Shown: positions 10,853-22,899, counted from the stretch's first letter. The stretch: DNA of 64,000 nt from Aquanectria penicillioides (GCA_003415625.1 PYIU01000010.1:1858501-1922500); one strand, 5' to 3'. Numbers and translations: made by a program. Notes: generated from the sequence alone by a model not told the origin.

Positions 10853-12283
10853 TTACAGGCCAAGGCTGGCCTTAATGGCAGGAATAACGGTGCCGTCGTT
10901 CCAGTTCCAAATCAATCCACTGTTGTGGCCAGCAAAGGCAGCACCGGTCCAGAAAGTGTTGCGAGATCCCTCGAGGGCGAGAAGCTCGCCGTAGAAACCG
11001 GCAGCGATATCCTTGGCAACCGGACGGACGTTGAAAGGAGCATGGTTCGCGACGTAAGGGAAGGTAACGGTCTTGGCGGCATCGGCGGGAACTGCGCCAA
11101 CGGCGGCGAGAGTAGCAAGTTCCTTGCGGATAACGGCTTCAGCGTCGGCATCGGTATACTGGGCGGTGTCAAAGCCTACACCAAGGAGGAACTCGTCGGG
11201 AGAGCCACTGGAGAAATATCCGTTGCTGCCGGGAATCACCGGGGTGTGGTACGGGGTGAGGGCTCCAACGTTCTGCAGGTTCGTGCTAAGGCCGGGGATG
11301 TTGGCGACGCCGGCAAAGTATCCGATGGAAGTGAACTTGGAGAAAAGCTTGCGCTCATCCGCAGAGAGGTCGTACGAGCCAACGTTGTCGAGGATAGGAG
11401 GAATAGCGATGACAAGCTTGCGGGCCTTGATTTTCTTGGGCAACTGGCCAGGCTGCTTGACAACCAGAGAGACCCCCGAGTTCTTTGTTCGGTGAACGTG
11501 GACGACGGTCGAGTCGAGGAGAACGCTGTCGCCAAGCAAGGCGGCGGCGGCGGTGTATAGACTTCGGGTATCGCCAGAGGCGGGGACGATGAACTGGCCG
11601 GTGAAGCTGCTCACAAGACCAGGGCCGAATCCTTTGATACCGTACAGGGTGGGGATGGAGGCAATATCGCCAGGGTACCAGTTGAACTGGCTCATAACGG
11701 GGAGGAGAGCGCTGAAGCCATACTTCTGAGCAAACTGGCCAAAAGGCATGGTGAGCTCCTCGGGGACGGGGTTAGGAACAAAGTATCCCTGGTCAACCCA
11801 GCCATACTTGGGCAGGACGTTCTGGGCGTAAGCTTGGAGAGCAGCACCAATAGCTTGCTGCGAGGCGGCCGCTTCAGAGGCATTCTGGGCAGGAATGGGG
11901 ATACCCAGGGAGAAGTCATAGGACTTGGACGGTCCAGAAGAAGCGGCAGGGTTGATGGCGATGCCAGGAACTCCCAGGCGGGAGAAGTACTTCTTCACCA
12001 CATCGGTATTCTCGAAGACGACGACACCGACGTTGGCGGGGATCTTAGTCTTGGGGTTGATGTAGGTCTCAGCATGGCCTCCGATCTGAGACTTCTTCTC
12101 GATGACGACAACCTTGGCGCCGGCGTCCTTGAGCTGGATAGCGGCGTGGATACCTCCAGAGCCACCGCCGATGATGGCAACGTCGACCTCAAGGGGTTCC
12201 GAGGGCTTGGGCTTGCAGATGGAGGCGCTGGCCTGCGAGAGGCACGCGGCCAAGACTCCGAGAGTGAGGCCGGAGAACTTCAT
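10853..12283 (-). CDS. Secreted FAD-dependent oxidoreductase (flavin amine oxidase/CpaO-like)
   Basis: A single-exon frame of 476 residues. Residues 1-20 are a signal peptide (MKFSGLTLGVLAACLSQASA). A dinucleotide-binding Rossmann motif follows at about 34-50 (VAIIGGGSGGIHAAIQL), with a downstream acidic residue at the end of the second strand (VVVIEKK) and the GGHAETY motif typical of flavin-containing amine oxidase relatives. The C-terminal FAD contact is NTFWTGAAFAGHNSG. Proteins of this layout in fungi are often labelled beta-cyclopiazonate dehydrogenase-like; substrate and pathway cannot be deduced here. The GC content is high, so long antisense frames overlap it, and I treat those as shadows. 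Confidence 0.8.
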   Translation of the reverse strand: MKFSGLTLGVLAACLSQASASICKPKPSEPLEVDVAIIGGGSGGIHAAIQLKDAGAKVVVIEKKSQIGGHAETYINPKTKIPANVGVVVFENTDVVKKYFSRLGVPGIAINPAASSGPSKSYDFSLGIPIPAQNASEAAASQQAIGAALQAYAQNVLPKYGWVDQGYFVPNPVPEELTMPFGQFAQKYGFSALLPVMSQFNWYPGDIASIPTLYGIKGFGPGLVSSFTGQFIVPASGDTRSLYTAAAALLGDSVLLDSTVVHVHRTKNSGVSLVVKQPGQLPKKIKARKLVIAIPPILDNVGSYDLSADERKLFSKFTSIGYFAGVANIPGLSTNLQNVGALTPYHTPVIPGSNGYFSSGSPDEFLLGVGFDTAQYTDADAEAVIRKELATLAAVGAVPADAAKTVTFPYVANHAPFNVRPVAKDIAAGFYGELLALEGSRNTFWTGAAFAGHNSGLIWNWNDGTVIPAIKASLGL

Positions 12284-13555
12284 GGTAATAAATTAATAAC
12301 AGCGAGAAAAACAAGCAAGAGCAAACAACATAACACAGTAGGGAGTGACTCGGGCTAGATAAGGAGCAAAACAAAGATACGACAGCTCAGAGGCCCGAGG
12401 AGGGGCTTCACACTATATAACGCCGTCATGCAAGCCACGGCCACGGGACGTGTATGAAGATGGTCCCGGAAAGCCACTTTTTCCCGTAGGATCCGAATTT
12501 TGGCTTTGTGACGCCCTTTTCTTCTTTTGAGTTTGGGGCATTTCATAGTAAGGCTGCGTCTCGCGATAGCGGCAGCTGACGGCCGTTGAGAAATGGGATA
12601 CTCCGCCGCCCCTCTTTGAGAGCCACCTGTGGGTGCCAGCGTGCCTATTAAGCTTGATTAAGCACATGCTCTGTTTCGCATATTATAGCTTCTTCCAGCC
12701 CTGTAAACCTAGAGAACATTCCAGGCCTCCCCTATAGAACTAGCCGGGCGCTGGATGCCCAGCGAAAGCCCGTCGGTCGGGTCAGTCTTGCTCGCCGCTT
12801 CTCCACAGCCAAAAGTCTAAAGCTTTAACGAGATTGCGAAAAAACCGGCCCCCGGGATTCGGCACAACACCCATCGGCACTTTGATGGCGGGACGCCCAA
12901 TTGTTTAGCTCGTCACTAAGCACTAACGGCTCTCCAGCGCGCCTCCTTGTAATCAAACCTTCTTCAAGTGACAGATCCCCACCGGCTCATTTGATGCCGT
13001 CATGAGGGGGGGATGGCCCAGGCATGACGCCATTGGCCGTCTCGAAAGGCTCAGAGTGAGGCTTGGCCCTGGTAGATTAAACCTGGCTAAGTACGGATAG
13101 GTAAGAACACAAACGGCGTTTGCCTCTCCCATTCTGGCCAGAGTGGACATGGCCCGTTGCAGAAACGGGGACAGCTTGGTGTTGGTGATTGGGCAAACGT
13201 GGCGTGTTCGTAAAACGGCACTAAAATGCAGCCGGACACCTGTGGCTCAGGTTGGTATTGCTCTACTAGGGGAGGACAGACGAACCCCGAAATGCAAATA
13301 GATACCTCATGTCATCCCAATTATTGGATCATAGAGGTGTAGGGTAGTGAAGCAAACGGAAAAGAAGGAAATGGGTATTTGAAGGACCGTAGGTGTCCTG
13401 ACATTATATGGAAGTCTAGAATAGTAAGGCATTTTTAGGGTGTGTGGCCTATCATTTATTCATATTCAAATTTAGTTGCGATACATTAATTAGACCAAAG
13501 ACAGTGCGAAAAGACCACTTCATGTCCGTCCCAAATCCACATCATCGTGATCGTC
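12284..13555. other. Intergenic, promoter of the FAD oxidoreductase
   Basis: GC-rich upstream region followed by a plainer stretch toward the ligase 3' end. No gene is supported. Confidence 0.45.
12409..12418 (-). promoter_or_regulatory. TATA-like box of the FAD oxidoreductase
   Basis: A TTATATAGTG-type sequence on the minus strand, about 125 nt upstream of the start codon at 12283. The position is reasonable for a fungal core promoter; assignment is by motif and distance only. Confidence 0.3.
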
Positions 13556-15442
13556 TCAATTTCCTTGTTCTCTTTGCTCATGCTCCCACATTTGCTTGAT
13601 TTCCTTCCTGAGTATCTTTCCCGACGGTATACGAGGTACTGCATCAATGAACCGCACGCCTCCTCTCAACTGCTTATGATCGGGGACTCGTGACTTTGCA
13701 TACTCCACCAAGTCTGCCTCCGAGATTGTCCCCTTGGCTGGCGGGGCGAGGACGACATATGCTCTGGGAACCTCAATGTCATTCTGCGGGACTCCAATGA
13801 CAGCGACATCGACAACAGCCGGGTGCGAAGCTATAATACCGCCGATCTCAGTGGGTGAAACTTGGAACCCTTTATATTTGATCAATTCCTGGCTCAATTA
13901 GCGTGCGCATTCTACTGGTCACTCTTTCAGCTCTGCCACCTACCGACTTCCTGTCGACAAAGAACAGTTCGTCGCCTTTCAGTTCCAAAATATCTCCACT
14001 ACGAAACCAGCCATCTTTTGTGAGTACATTTTGGGTTGCCTCAAGGTTGTTGTGGTACCCTTGAAAAACAACGGGACCTTTGACGAGTGCTTCACCTGGC
14101 CGACCTGGCAAGACATCCTGGTCGTTGTCATCAACCAATCTAACTTCAAGTTAGCCGCTGTTAGTTTTCCCATCATTAGTTACCTACCTCAATTGTACAG
14201 TTGGTAATGGAGAACCAATAGTCCCCATGGTCATCTTCTGTCGCTGGGTACCGAATGTCGCCGAGGCCGTCGTCTCGGTCTCACCCCATGTCTGCACCAG
14301 GAATGAATCAGGGCCCATCTTGTTCAACGCTGCCTGCTGCAAATCGCTCGAGAATGATGATGCACCACATGAAGCTGCCACGATGTGGCGAAATTGGTCC
14401 TTGACGGCTGGATGTTTTGCGATTGCCGTATAGATGGGGGGAACAGAAAACATTTCTGTTATTTTTATCTCGCCAGCGTAGCGCACGAAATCGAGAAAAT
14501 TGAACTGCGGCATCCAATAGACAATGGTACTTTCCAAAAATGCATAAATAAAGTATCCCAATATCCCAGATGCATGTGCTGGCGGGAGATGTCCAAGGGA
14601 ACGAGATTGGAAAGCGTCATCTTCCCTTCTTTTCTTGTCAAACAGCGGTCGTGAGACGGAAGATATGGCGAGAACCTCAGCAACCATATTGGTGTGAGAC
14701 AATACGACGCCTAAGCTGTTAGCTGGAAAATACTGTCATAGAGAGGTAGATAACTTGCCTTTAGGAGCACCAGTGGTTCCAGATGAGTATGTAATACAAA
14801 CTTTACTCGTCTCTAGCTCACGATGGTTGGTGTTTCTTTTCCAAGTGAGCCTCCCATTAAAATCACACGATACTTGTCCGTCGGCACTTTCGAGCTTGAT
14901 TTCTGGGGAGCTTGTCAATACGAGCACACTCCTTTTGGTCAACCCAGTGCTCTCCGCTGCATCAACAGCCAAGTCTTTCAGGCCCTCACTGCATACCACT
15001 AATTTGCAAGGCCCGTCTTTTACTTGGTGGATAAGGTTCTCCTTGGTGCTCGTGTGAGAAGCGGCAGAGTACACACCCTCGGCCGCAACCACGCCATAGA
15101 ATAGGCAAGGAAGGGCACATTGGCCGGCAGAGACTCCTAGCACAATATCCTTCCCTGGCCCATTGGCACCTAAGTCATAATTTTGGCGGAGAAAGAACGC
15201 AAAGTTTTCAGTAAGCTCTCGAGCTCGGGCTTTGGTTATATATCGATCATGATCGCTGGCTTCGGCGTGGATTCGAGTCTCTTCTTTTGCAAGGCAATAG
15301 TCCGAATCTCACAGCCATTAGCGAGAGCCTGAAGACCTAAAAGAGCTCGGATTTCCCTACCAAAAAGCAAGCTGAGTACATCCAGGTCGGGAATCTGGAG
15401 TGGGTCATCTTTGCTGACTATTATCCCTTGTGCAGCGCTCAT
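13556..15442 (-). CDS. 4-coumarate-CoA-ligase-like acyl-CoA synthetase
   Basis: Five exons (15442-15361, 15307-14759, 14710-14188, 14139-13944, 13888-13556) join to 560 residues. The adenylate-forming enzyme motifs are in order: SSGTTGAPKG (about 202-211, AMP-binding P-loop), TWGETETT, the FVDRKS-ELIKYKGFQVSP hinge and PSGKILRKE with the catalytic lysine near the C-terminus. The N-terminal block (FDSDYCLAKEETRIHA then ITKARARELTENFAFFLR) matches fungal 4CL-like proteins. The enzyme should activate an aromatic or medium-chain carboxylate to its CoA thioester; substrate unknown. There is no clear peroxisomal SKL-type end (it ends REQGN). Intron 2 (14711-14758) has a GCAAGT donor, needed to preserve the APKGVVLSHTN reading. 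Confidence 0.85.
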
Positions 15443-17361
15443 AGTGAAAATGGAATCGCGTGTGTTGGAGGAACAGGTCGATGGGGATTTCAAGCACATC
15501 AAGAGTAGACCGGATGTTAATGTCCGAAATCCTGGGTTTTCTTGTTGATTTTATCGTGATCTTGACCTTGACAGACAATTTGGTAACAACCAAAAGGTTG
15601 AACAATCCTTTGTCTTTCCTGGGCCTCTATAAGTCTTATGGAGAGATGCGGGGTACCAAACAACTGTTGGTCGGGATCCACATCACAAGGTTCTTCTCCA
15701 GTGTTGCTACCATCCATTGCAAGGCATGAATGATAATGGAAGTTCGGGAGTTCAACAATGATGACCACCATTGGTAGTTCAGTTCAATTCTCGTATGACC
15801 AACGGGGAAGGGGATTCATATCCTATCACCTGAGCCCCGCCGGTGCTTACACAGTGGCGGCCCATTTACCTAAACTGGGATAGCAGCGCGGCCGATGTAG
15901 TCCTTCGCTTCGCTGATGGCCTTACTGGAGTTCCTGTGGATCCACATAAGCTTATTCAAGAAAAGATCGGTGTTGGAGAAGTGTTGCAAGCCACGTCACC
16001 ACTCTCTTTTGTTCATCAACTTCCACTTAGCCACCTGTGTAGTATTACAGTGCTAGCTAGTGATGTGATGTTGTAGTATTTGATCCGAGTTACTACGGAT
16101 TTGATAAAGAGCATCAAGAGTCAGGAGAAAAACCAAGGGACGAAAATATGTATATTGATGTCCAAAGCCACTGTTCCTGTGGTACATTGCCTAGGTTTCA
16201 ATGGCCTGGCAATAAGTGAACAAAAGGCCTCAGCAGACACACCATTATTATGCTACCAGGATCATCAATGGACCAGGTGAATCAGGATTAAGCCAACACA
16301 GAAGCGACAAGTCAAGATGGCAGGCTTATCTTGATTTTTTTCCAACTCCTGGTACCTGCAAGTACATTTTACCCCACACCAGTCCAAAGCATTTTATGTG
16401 CTTCCCTACACATTTGAGTCTTCGCAGCTACTCTATTGCAGGGATCAATAAATGTTCCTTACGTGAAGTGCAAATACATAGGTGGTCAATATGAAAGTGG
16501 TTGGCGATGAGTAAACCCTATCTAGAAAGGCGGAGCTAGTTGCATAAGCATGAAATCAGGGCCTGGTGTTTCTTGGCCCCCAAAACACAACTCGATCTTA
16601 CACAACCACCATGGCTAGAACCTCTCCTCACTCAAACTGGGTCAACAGCCACAAAAATGTATTCAAAAGAACAAGGCAAAAAAACATACAACAGTGAGGA
16701 TTCCCCGGTCGTCACCGACCCGAGTACTAATTCACCGCTTCTCAGCTTGACTCTGGGAGAGCGGACGGGATCCCGTATTTTCTAAGAGCTATGGTCGTAT
16801 GTGCTTGACGACTCGTGTCACTTCAGTTATAAAGCCAAGTCTGAGATGTCGTACATTTGTGTCTTATTCTTGCATTGTAGCTATTCAGGCAATAAATGCC
16901 GAGCGGGTCAACGAGAAACGCCTTTGTGCGCATGTCTCATCAATGGCATTTCACATTCCTTGTGCAGCATCTCATCGCCAGGGCTGAACCGTCATGCACA
17001 CACGTGGCGCTCAGCTGTGATGAGGCTTGCATATGAGGAACCTATCATGGCCGGCGGTTGAGAAAAGGGTTGCACATATCGTTGCCACACTAGAGGCGAT
17101 GGATAGAGCGGAGCTATTGAAACTCAAAAATAAACAGTGGTAAATCGCTATTTCCCTTTGCGCCTAGTCTAGGTCTAGTTATGCAGTTTGCTGCTAATTT
17201 CTGATTCCCCTCCACCACCCTGCGCCATAGCGAAATTCCTACTTCCTGGACGCTGTATTCATATATTCATCATCAACCCCCGATTAGTCTCAAATCACAA
17301 GGAAAACAACTTGAATACTCCATATTTTGTCAAGTCCAGGCAAGTGTCCATTGGGACACGT
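15443..17361. other. Intergenic, no gene supported
   Basis: About 1.9 kb with several frames under 100 codons. The most protein-like is at 15843-16076 (77 codons), but it has no recognisable motif or splice continuation, so I leave it uncalled. Confidence 0.45.
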
Positions 17362-19241
17362 TTATGCTTTCGTATCATCCCGCACACGATCACCAACAAT
17401 TTTCCGTGTTTGATTTTCCAGTCCCACACCCAGTAACTGCTGCCCTTCATCTATCACATGTGTGAACCCATACCTTACCCTTGTATCTCGCATCAAATTT
17501 TCGATTTCAATCCCTTGCATTGACCTTGCATTCGGCGGAAGCTCCAGGAACTTGGAGTCTCGGACGGCTGTCGACGCGTAGCCAAGAACCTCAAGCCCCT
17601 TGGCCATGTGCACGACGACAGTGCTCACGACCCCGCTACCAAGCGGCACGGCGCAGGAGATGACGCAAAAAATCTTCCACAGCCACAAGACAACATAAAC
17701 TTCCCCCAGTCTAGTCAGGTCTGCAGATACCGTGGTGTTGGAGTTGCCCAATGCGTCTGGGTGTACGCTTACGCTTGGAGTCGCCGTGTAGATCTGGCCC
17801 AGAAGCGTGTACGTGTTGAGGACCTGCGCCAGGCGCTGGCTGAACTTTTCCTCGCTCATGTTGAGGAACATCTAATTATCGGTGGAGCCATCTGTGAAAT
17901 TTGTAAGCAGCGGGCCGTTGATGTATTCGAGGAGAAGGTCTTGTCGCGAAGTGACTTGGTTCGTGGCCAGAGGCATGAGGGTCGATACATGGTCCAGTAT
18001 CCGCGAGAATGAAAGAAAGGTTATTCCGCCTGGTGGGATCTTCTTTCTTGAGGGTCGTTGATGAGTGACAGTGCAATTTCGCTCCCTAGAAACGGCAAAC
18101 TTGGAGCAGGCAACTCGAGATCCGACATATACCTGGCTGATATCGCAGTAAGACCGGACGCTAACTGTTGACGAAGAAGAATGCGACGTATGCTGTGCTT
18201 AGAGGAGGAGCTTAGTCTTTCTAACTTCAATATTTGTCTCGTTTTCGAATATGACTAGAGACTGCCCCCTAGCGACGCGGCCGTCATTCCCAGTGCTGTT
18301 TGTCCAGTATTCGCCGACAAACCTGTCCAATGCAATGCTCCATTTTAAGAAACTGGAGGCCTTGTTTACGTATTCTAAAAACTGACGTCCTGGCCACGTT
18401 CCATTGGACGTGTGGTTGAAGTCGCTATTTACCTCGATCGGCGTCTCAGCCGGGGTGGTTTTGGTGATGTTGGAACATGATAGGGCAATACAGCTAGACT
18501 CAAGAGAGAAGGTTGCGTTGCCTACTGAGTCGACTTTAACTAGCAGGCCGACTAAGGTTGAATAGGATTCCGGCTCAGGGATATTCAGAGGATCCATGCA
18601 GATATCACTCGTCCACGGGGTGATGCAGTTGATACGAAGAACTGGAATCTTCAGGTTGCTCCAGACATCCATGGAATTAGTTTTTGTCGTCTTGGAAGTC
18701 ATGAGGAGCGTACGAAGCATGAAAGAACCAAAGCTGGACGTGAGGGCTACCCGAGATCCGGAAGTGGCCTTTCAGTGCGTCATATTCGCGAAGTGGGTCA
18801 GTGAATTGGTGCCATAGTAGGCAACGGGGGAAGACATGGACTGGGGCACATGATGGGAGTCGAGCATGCGTAAAGTGGATTGGGATCCAAGCGGCAAAGC
18901 AACAAAAGTATGCTGAGAACGTTGACTTTCCCGAGGTAGAATTGCGTTAGAATTGTTGCCCCAACAGTTCCGCTGCCGATTAGCTGCTCCAGCGTGCCCA
19001 TGGTCACTCCTTGCTCAAGATTCCACCGTGCAGCCTGGTAGACCATGCGGCCAACGATGGGCGCGAAAAGAATGGGGAATAAAGTGGCCATCTACGTGCA
19101 ATGGTTAGCAGAAACCCAAGATATCCGAGTTGTGGATAGTAAACAAACCACCGCGATGGCGTTTTGCCAACGTCGGTAGGACTGAGCATCGACAACACCG
19201 CCATCGAGATAGACGACGGATATTACGAACCCAAAAGCGCT
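17362..19241 (-). pseudogene. Disrupted multi-membrane fungal protein
   Basis: Fragments of one fungal membrane-protein family lie in order on the minus strand. They are YLDGGVVDAQSYRRWQNAIA (about 19.2 kb), an intron with TAG acceptor, ATLFPILFAPIVGR...ARWNLEQGVTMGTLEQLIGS (about 19.0 kb), a block with STLRML, then VWSNLKIPVLR (18.65 kb), a glycosylation-rich loop, FSQRLAQVLNTY (17.85 kb), LEVLGYASTAVRDSKF and RVRYGFTHV (17.4-17.5 kb). Three lesions are visible: a frame change near 18890-18905, an in-frame TGA at 18772-18774 and an in-frame TAG at 17872-17874. I could not find a clean 5' end upstream of 19241, where a GAAA repeat begins. It is probably non-functional, unless unusual introns were missed. 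Confidence 0.6.
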
Positions 19242-19410
19242 GCGCTGTTATCGCGTGATGGACATTTAATTTCAATTTGTTGGTAATCAGCCAGCGGGAA
19301 TTCCAACTCCGAATGCGATGCACCTGATCGAAGCATGCTGTCGTTGTCTTGTCATTGGTCTCATCAGCAATGATTGCCGCGTTCCCAAGTAGCGTTACAC
19401 GCAAGAAAAC

Positions 19411-19441
<31 letters not shown>

Positions 19442-19845
19442 AACATGAAGATGAAGATTGAAAACAACCCCTTGGCCCATAATGTAGGCATGGAATCCTT
19501 GGCAGCGCAAGGCTGAAAGCGTGTTTTCCTCAACGCCACAGCTGCAGTGGTGTTGGTTCAGGGCAGAATGGCTTAGCATGACACTCAGCTTGGCTGCTAG
19601 ACATTCAATTACGATCCAAGTACGCAAATGTGCATGGGTCGTCCAGGTACCTGAGTTGTTTCACAGCTTAACTATTGCGTTGCATGTCGTGTTGGTGGAC
19701 AATGCTTATGGGGCAATATTTAATCCTGCAGTGACGATGCTGCTGGTAACATTGGGTCACTCTGCAAAAGTCTTCTCACGATTGAGTAAATCATGAACAT
19801 AGGTATATTGAATCAAGATAATGCTAAGTAAGAATGAATAACTAT
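19242..19845. other. Intergenic between disrupted gene and ribonuclease
   Basis: It contains the GAAA microsatellite. No other structure is supported. Confidence 0.45.
19412..19442. repeat. GAAA tetranucleotide microsatellite
   Basis: About seven uninterrupted GAAA units. It lies upstream of the disrupted membrane-protein gene and creates a phenylalanine-rich shadow frame on the minus strand. Confidence 0.85.
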
Positions 19846-20356
19846 TTAGCTGGTACCGGTGCATCCGACAAAGTTGTTGCCGCTGGCGCCGGTGTGGGTG
19901 ATGGCACCGGCGTATTTACAGCTAGTGTTGATGATAACGCGGTCAGCGCCAGGGGAGCCTAAAATGAAATTAGTCGGGCTTGAAGCATGGAACAAAAATA
20001 TTCAGCAGAACGTACCACCAGTGTAGACACCGCTGCTCTTGATAGGGAACTCCTGGTAGGTGCCGGAAACAAGGAAGCTGAAGCCCTCGTAGTTGTTGTA
20101 CTTGTGAGGGTAAGTAGAACTGCCAGCCTTGGTACCAGCCTTGTAATGGGAGCAGGCAGCACTGGCAGCAGCAGCGACCTGAGAGGCCGAGTACGAGGTG
20201 GAACCACAGGTCGTTGCAGACTGACGGACCTCGAGGGGGCTGGCAACGGCGACGCCCAGGAGCGAAGCCAGAGGGAGGAGGGCCTATGAGCGAAGGTCAG
20301 TCAGCGGCGTAGATGATGTTTCTTGGAGAGACAAGGCAAACCTTGAGAATAAGCAT
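19846..20356 (-). CDS. Secreted guanyl-specific ribonuclease (RNase T1/N1 family)
   Basis: Three exons (20356-20342, 20283-20016, 19958-19846) join to 131 residues. A signal peptide ([21 protein letters not shown]) is followed by a short pro-part ending in R and a mature domain of about 105 residues. The family's catalytic landmarks are visible: YPHKYNN (Tyr/His pair), FPI preceded by YQE (catalytic Glu), GADRVI (Arg) and [11 protein letters not shown] (His). Length and cysteine pattern fit RNase T1-type enzymes that cleave RNA after guanosine outside the cell. No signs of decay are seen. The first exon is only five codons, and the frame has no internal Met, so simple ORF listing misses it. 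Confidence 0.9.
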
Positions 20357-21168
20357 TTCGAGTGAGATAGTATAAACTGGAAGGAATGAACTATAGGTAG
20401 ACGAAGCAAAGCAGAGACGAGATGATAATATGGGGTAATATGGCCATATTATATAGCCATATCAACTACGTCGGCCAGAGCTAGACATACATCTTAGACA
20501 GAGAGCCACTGGCAGGCATACGAAATAAACACAGCACTGAGACTATGCATAATGAGTGGTTTGATACGACCACGGCCAGGCCATGTATATCGCTTCCTAC
20601 ATCGATATACCGACGCCGAATGGGGCAGGCGTCTGACAAAAGGTGGCAGGTGGGAAGCCGTGTTGCTGTGATTGGCCTCGAGACTCAAAGCTAGAAACGG
20701 AGCAAGGGTCACACAGGGTCGGCACCTGCCGAAAGGGGGGCGTGGATCCGTGGAGACGAGGAGACGAGGAGACGTGGAGCTCGTCGCTTGTCCAGCCGCC
20801 AGTCAAACAAGGCTTTGGGCACGGCTCGGCGGCGGCGGATCGGCAGCGGCAGATGGATGGAGTCACGGTCATGGACATCCAGGACAAGGTTTGTTTCATG
20901 GCGACGTCCATGTGTTTATCTTATCAACTTTGATTGGCGCCGGCGGCCATCCCTGTGGGATCAGCATCAGACAAGAGGCCCGGCATGGGAACCTGCGTCA
21001 CGGCCACTCAGCGTCATGGCAATTTATGTCCTCCGAAGCTCGTGGGCTTGGCGAGCAGCGCATAGATTCATCATCCGCAACACCACCAGCATAAGCACCC
21101 ACTCCATCTTCCTTCGACCTCGGCCCTTTCACCTTCTTCTTCACCGTCGCGCTCGTTACTCCCCCGCC
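20357..21168. other. Divergent promoter region, ribonuclease/DUF3632
   Basis: It holds the upstream regions of two divergent genes. Frames across 20643-21168 look like shadows of GC-rich promoter DNA. Confidence 0.45.
20446..20455 (-). promoter_or_regulatory. TATA-like box of the ribonuclease gene
   Basis: A TATATAAT-type sequence on the minus strand about 90 nt upstream of the start codon. Motif and distance only. Confidence 0.3.
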
Positions 21169-21996
21169 ATGCTCAACCCAGCTTCGCTCTCCATCGCCGG
21201 CGACGCCATCTCCGCCCAAGCGGCTGCACAGATGCTCGTGGCCCCCTCGCGGGACGCCTTTGAAAAGGATGGCGACCTCGACAAGGCGGAGGACGAGCTC
21301 AGCAAGCTGTGGGTGGCTCTCATCAACGCCGTCGAAGAAACCCCGCACGACCAGCAAGAAAAGCTGGTGGATATCGTGCGCATAATCAAAGAGATGCCGC
21401 AGCCCGTTCACCCGGGCAAGAAGCTCGAGATTTGGGACCAGGAGCAGAGTTGGGAGAATCTGCCGCTGTTTGGTGCAACGGCCCGCGAGAGCCTCGACGT
21501 TTGTACGTGCCGTCACCATCCAACGCTGAAATTATGAAATGCGCTCTCTGATTAACAGGAAACATCAACAGCTCAAGAAAAAGGCGGTTCTGCCTTTGTC
21601 AACCTCAACGCCTTCTTGGCTCGCCTCACCGCGGCGGACGTGTCCGATTTCAGCCTCTACGCCATCTGGATGCTTCGTTCAGCCCTTGAGGACCCCGAAG
21701 AAGACAAAGTCGCCGCCCAGACCTCTGCAGAGTTCCTACAGGTTGCATCCGTCTGGCTGATTTATGCCGCCGGCGCGCTGGCAACCGCGACCAAGGAACA
21801 GAAGCAGTTTGATGGAAACGTGGCCAGACCAGGGGCCAGCCTCGCCGCTTTCAAGGAAGCTCCTGGCTGGAAGGGGTTTTGCCAGGACAGATGGGATGCC
21901 TGGATCAGTCGACTCGCTCCTCTTAAAGAAGCCGAGGTTGCTACAGAAGCCAAATCGCTGATTAGCCAGGCCTTGGACACGGCTTCCAAAGTGTAG
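21169..21996 (+). CDS. DUF3632 family protein
   Basis: Exons 21169-21502 and 21572-21996 join across a 69-nt intron (GTACGT donor, CAACAG acceptor) into 252 residues. An earlier AG at 21557-21558 would create a stop at the junction, so I used the second one. The protein is soluble and helical with no signal peptide. The segments LSKLWVALINAVEETPHDQQEKLVDIVRII, WENLPLFGATARES, NLNAFLARLTA and YAIWMLRSALE are the blocks seen in fungal DUF3632 proteins, a common, functionally undefined ascomycete family. Nothing in the neighbourhood suggests a role. Confidence 0.8.
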
Positions 21997-22899
21997 GAGC
22001 TGTGTTGTGATGTCATGGGATGTTCCGGAGGGACGGGATAGGTATCAGAAACAGGAGGTGACAGTGCAACTCGTCCTCCCCTTATTAACATTTATGAAAA
22101 ATATCGACTGATGAGGATGCATCCAATCCCTAAATTGTATACAAATGAACTATGTCTTATCGTGTATTGCGGCGCATACCACACCCTTTGGCTCTAGTGC
22201 ATTCAGAACTTGCCAAAAACAACCCTTCAGCTCCGTGACCTACAACCGAGTCACCCCCAGAAACTAGTTCTAGACCTATACAACTCAGTTATGCCTTTTT
22301 TCTTTTTCCTTTTTCGCGCGAATCAAAACGATAGGCCGTGGCATCACCTTCCAGAAGAGGGTGGCCGCCGGGCTGCCCCATTTCTCGGCGGAGCGCCGCC
22401 GGCAGTTCGGAGCGGGCCCGCCAAGGTATGGAAAAGGGAGATCAACGCACGGGATAGCGACGGCCCTGAATTGTGACATGCATGGAACCTTGCATCAGCA
22501 GAATGTTTCTGGTTTATATGTGCTGGAAAGGATAAGAAGGTGCTGAGAAAACTGTACAAATGGGCACTGGTCGCACTCGCTTTCTATTCCCTCCGGCTTC
22601 GTTGGTAAATAGCAGTTTAGCGTCAACTTCTGCTTGACATATCCCAGGGATTCAAACACATACCATGGACAAAGCCTCCCTAGACAATAGAACCTTATCT
22701 TTCTCTTGGTGCATCAACTTGGAGGATTTTGCCGATGCCTGCTGAATTCAGCTGGGAGGTCACATGACCGCATCGGCCGCCCTCCGTCGGCACAAGTCCG
22801 AGAGAACTACTTAACCAACTGCTCAACAGTCATCCGCGAGATGGCCGTGACTGAACCTGCATATGGACAAAATATCTCAATCATTACTCAATTGATAAA
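21997..22899. other. Intergenic
   Basis: 3' region of the DUF3632 gene and promoter of the FMN dehydrogenase. A CATCGGCCGCC block at 22773-22783 is the only notable motif. Confidence 0.45.

Noticed and set aside
10925..11560. Long open frames on the plus strand across the FAD oxidoreductase
   Set aside because: They are Gly/Val/Glu-rich shadows of a GC-biased coding strand; the minus-strand frame carries all the family motifs.
15843..16076. 77-codon frame with protein-like composition
   Set aside because: No recognisable motif, no plausible splice partners and no neighbour it could extend.
19105..19539. Minus-strand frame with a phenylalanine-rich stretch
   Set aside because: The Phe run is the translated GAAA microsatellite and the frame does not match the membrane-protein family.
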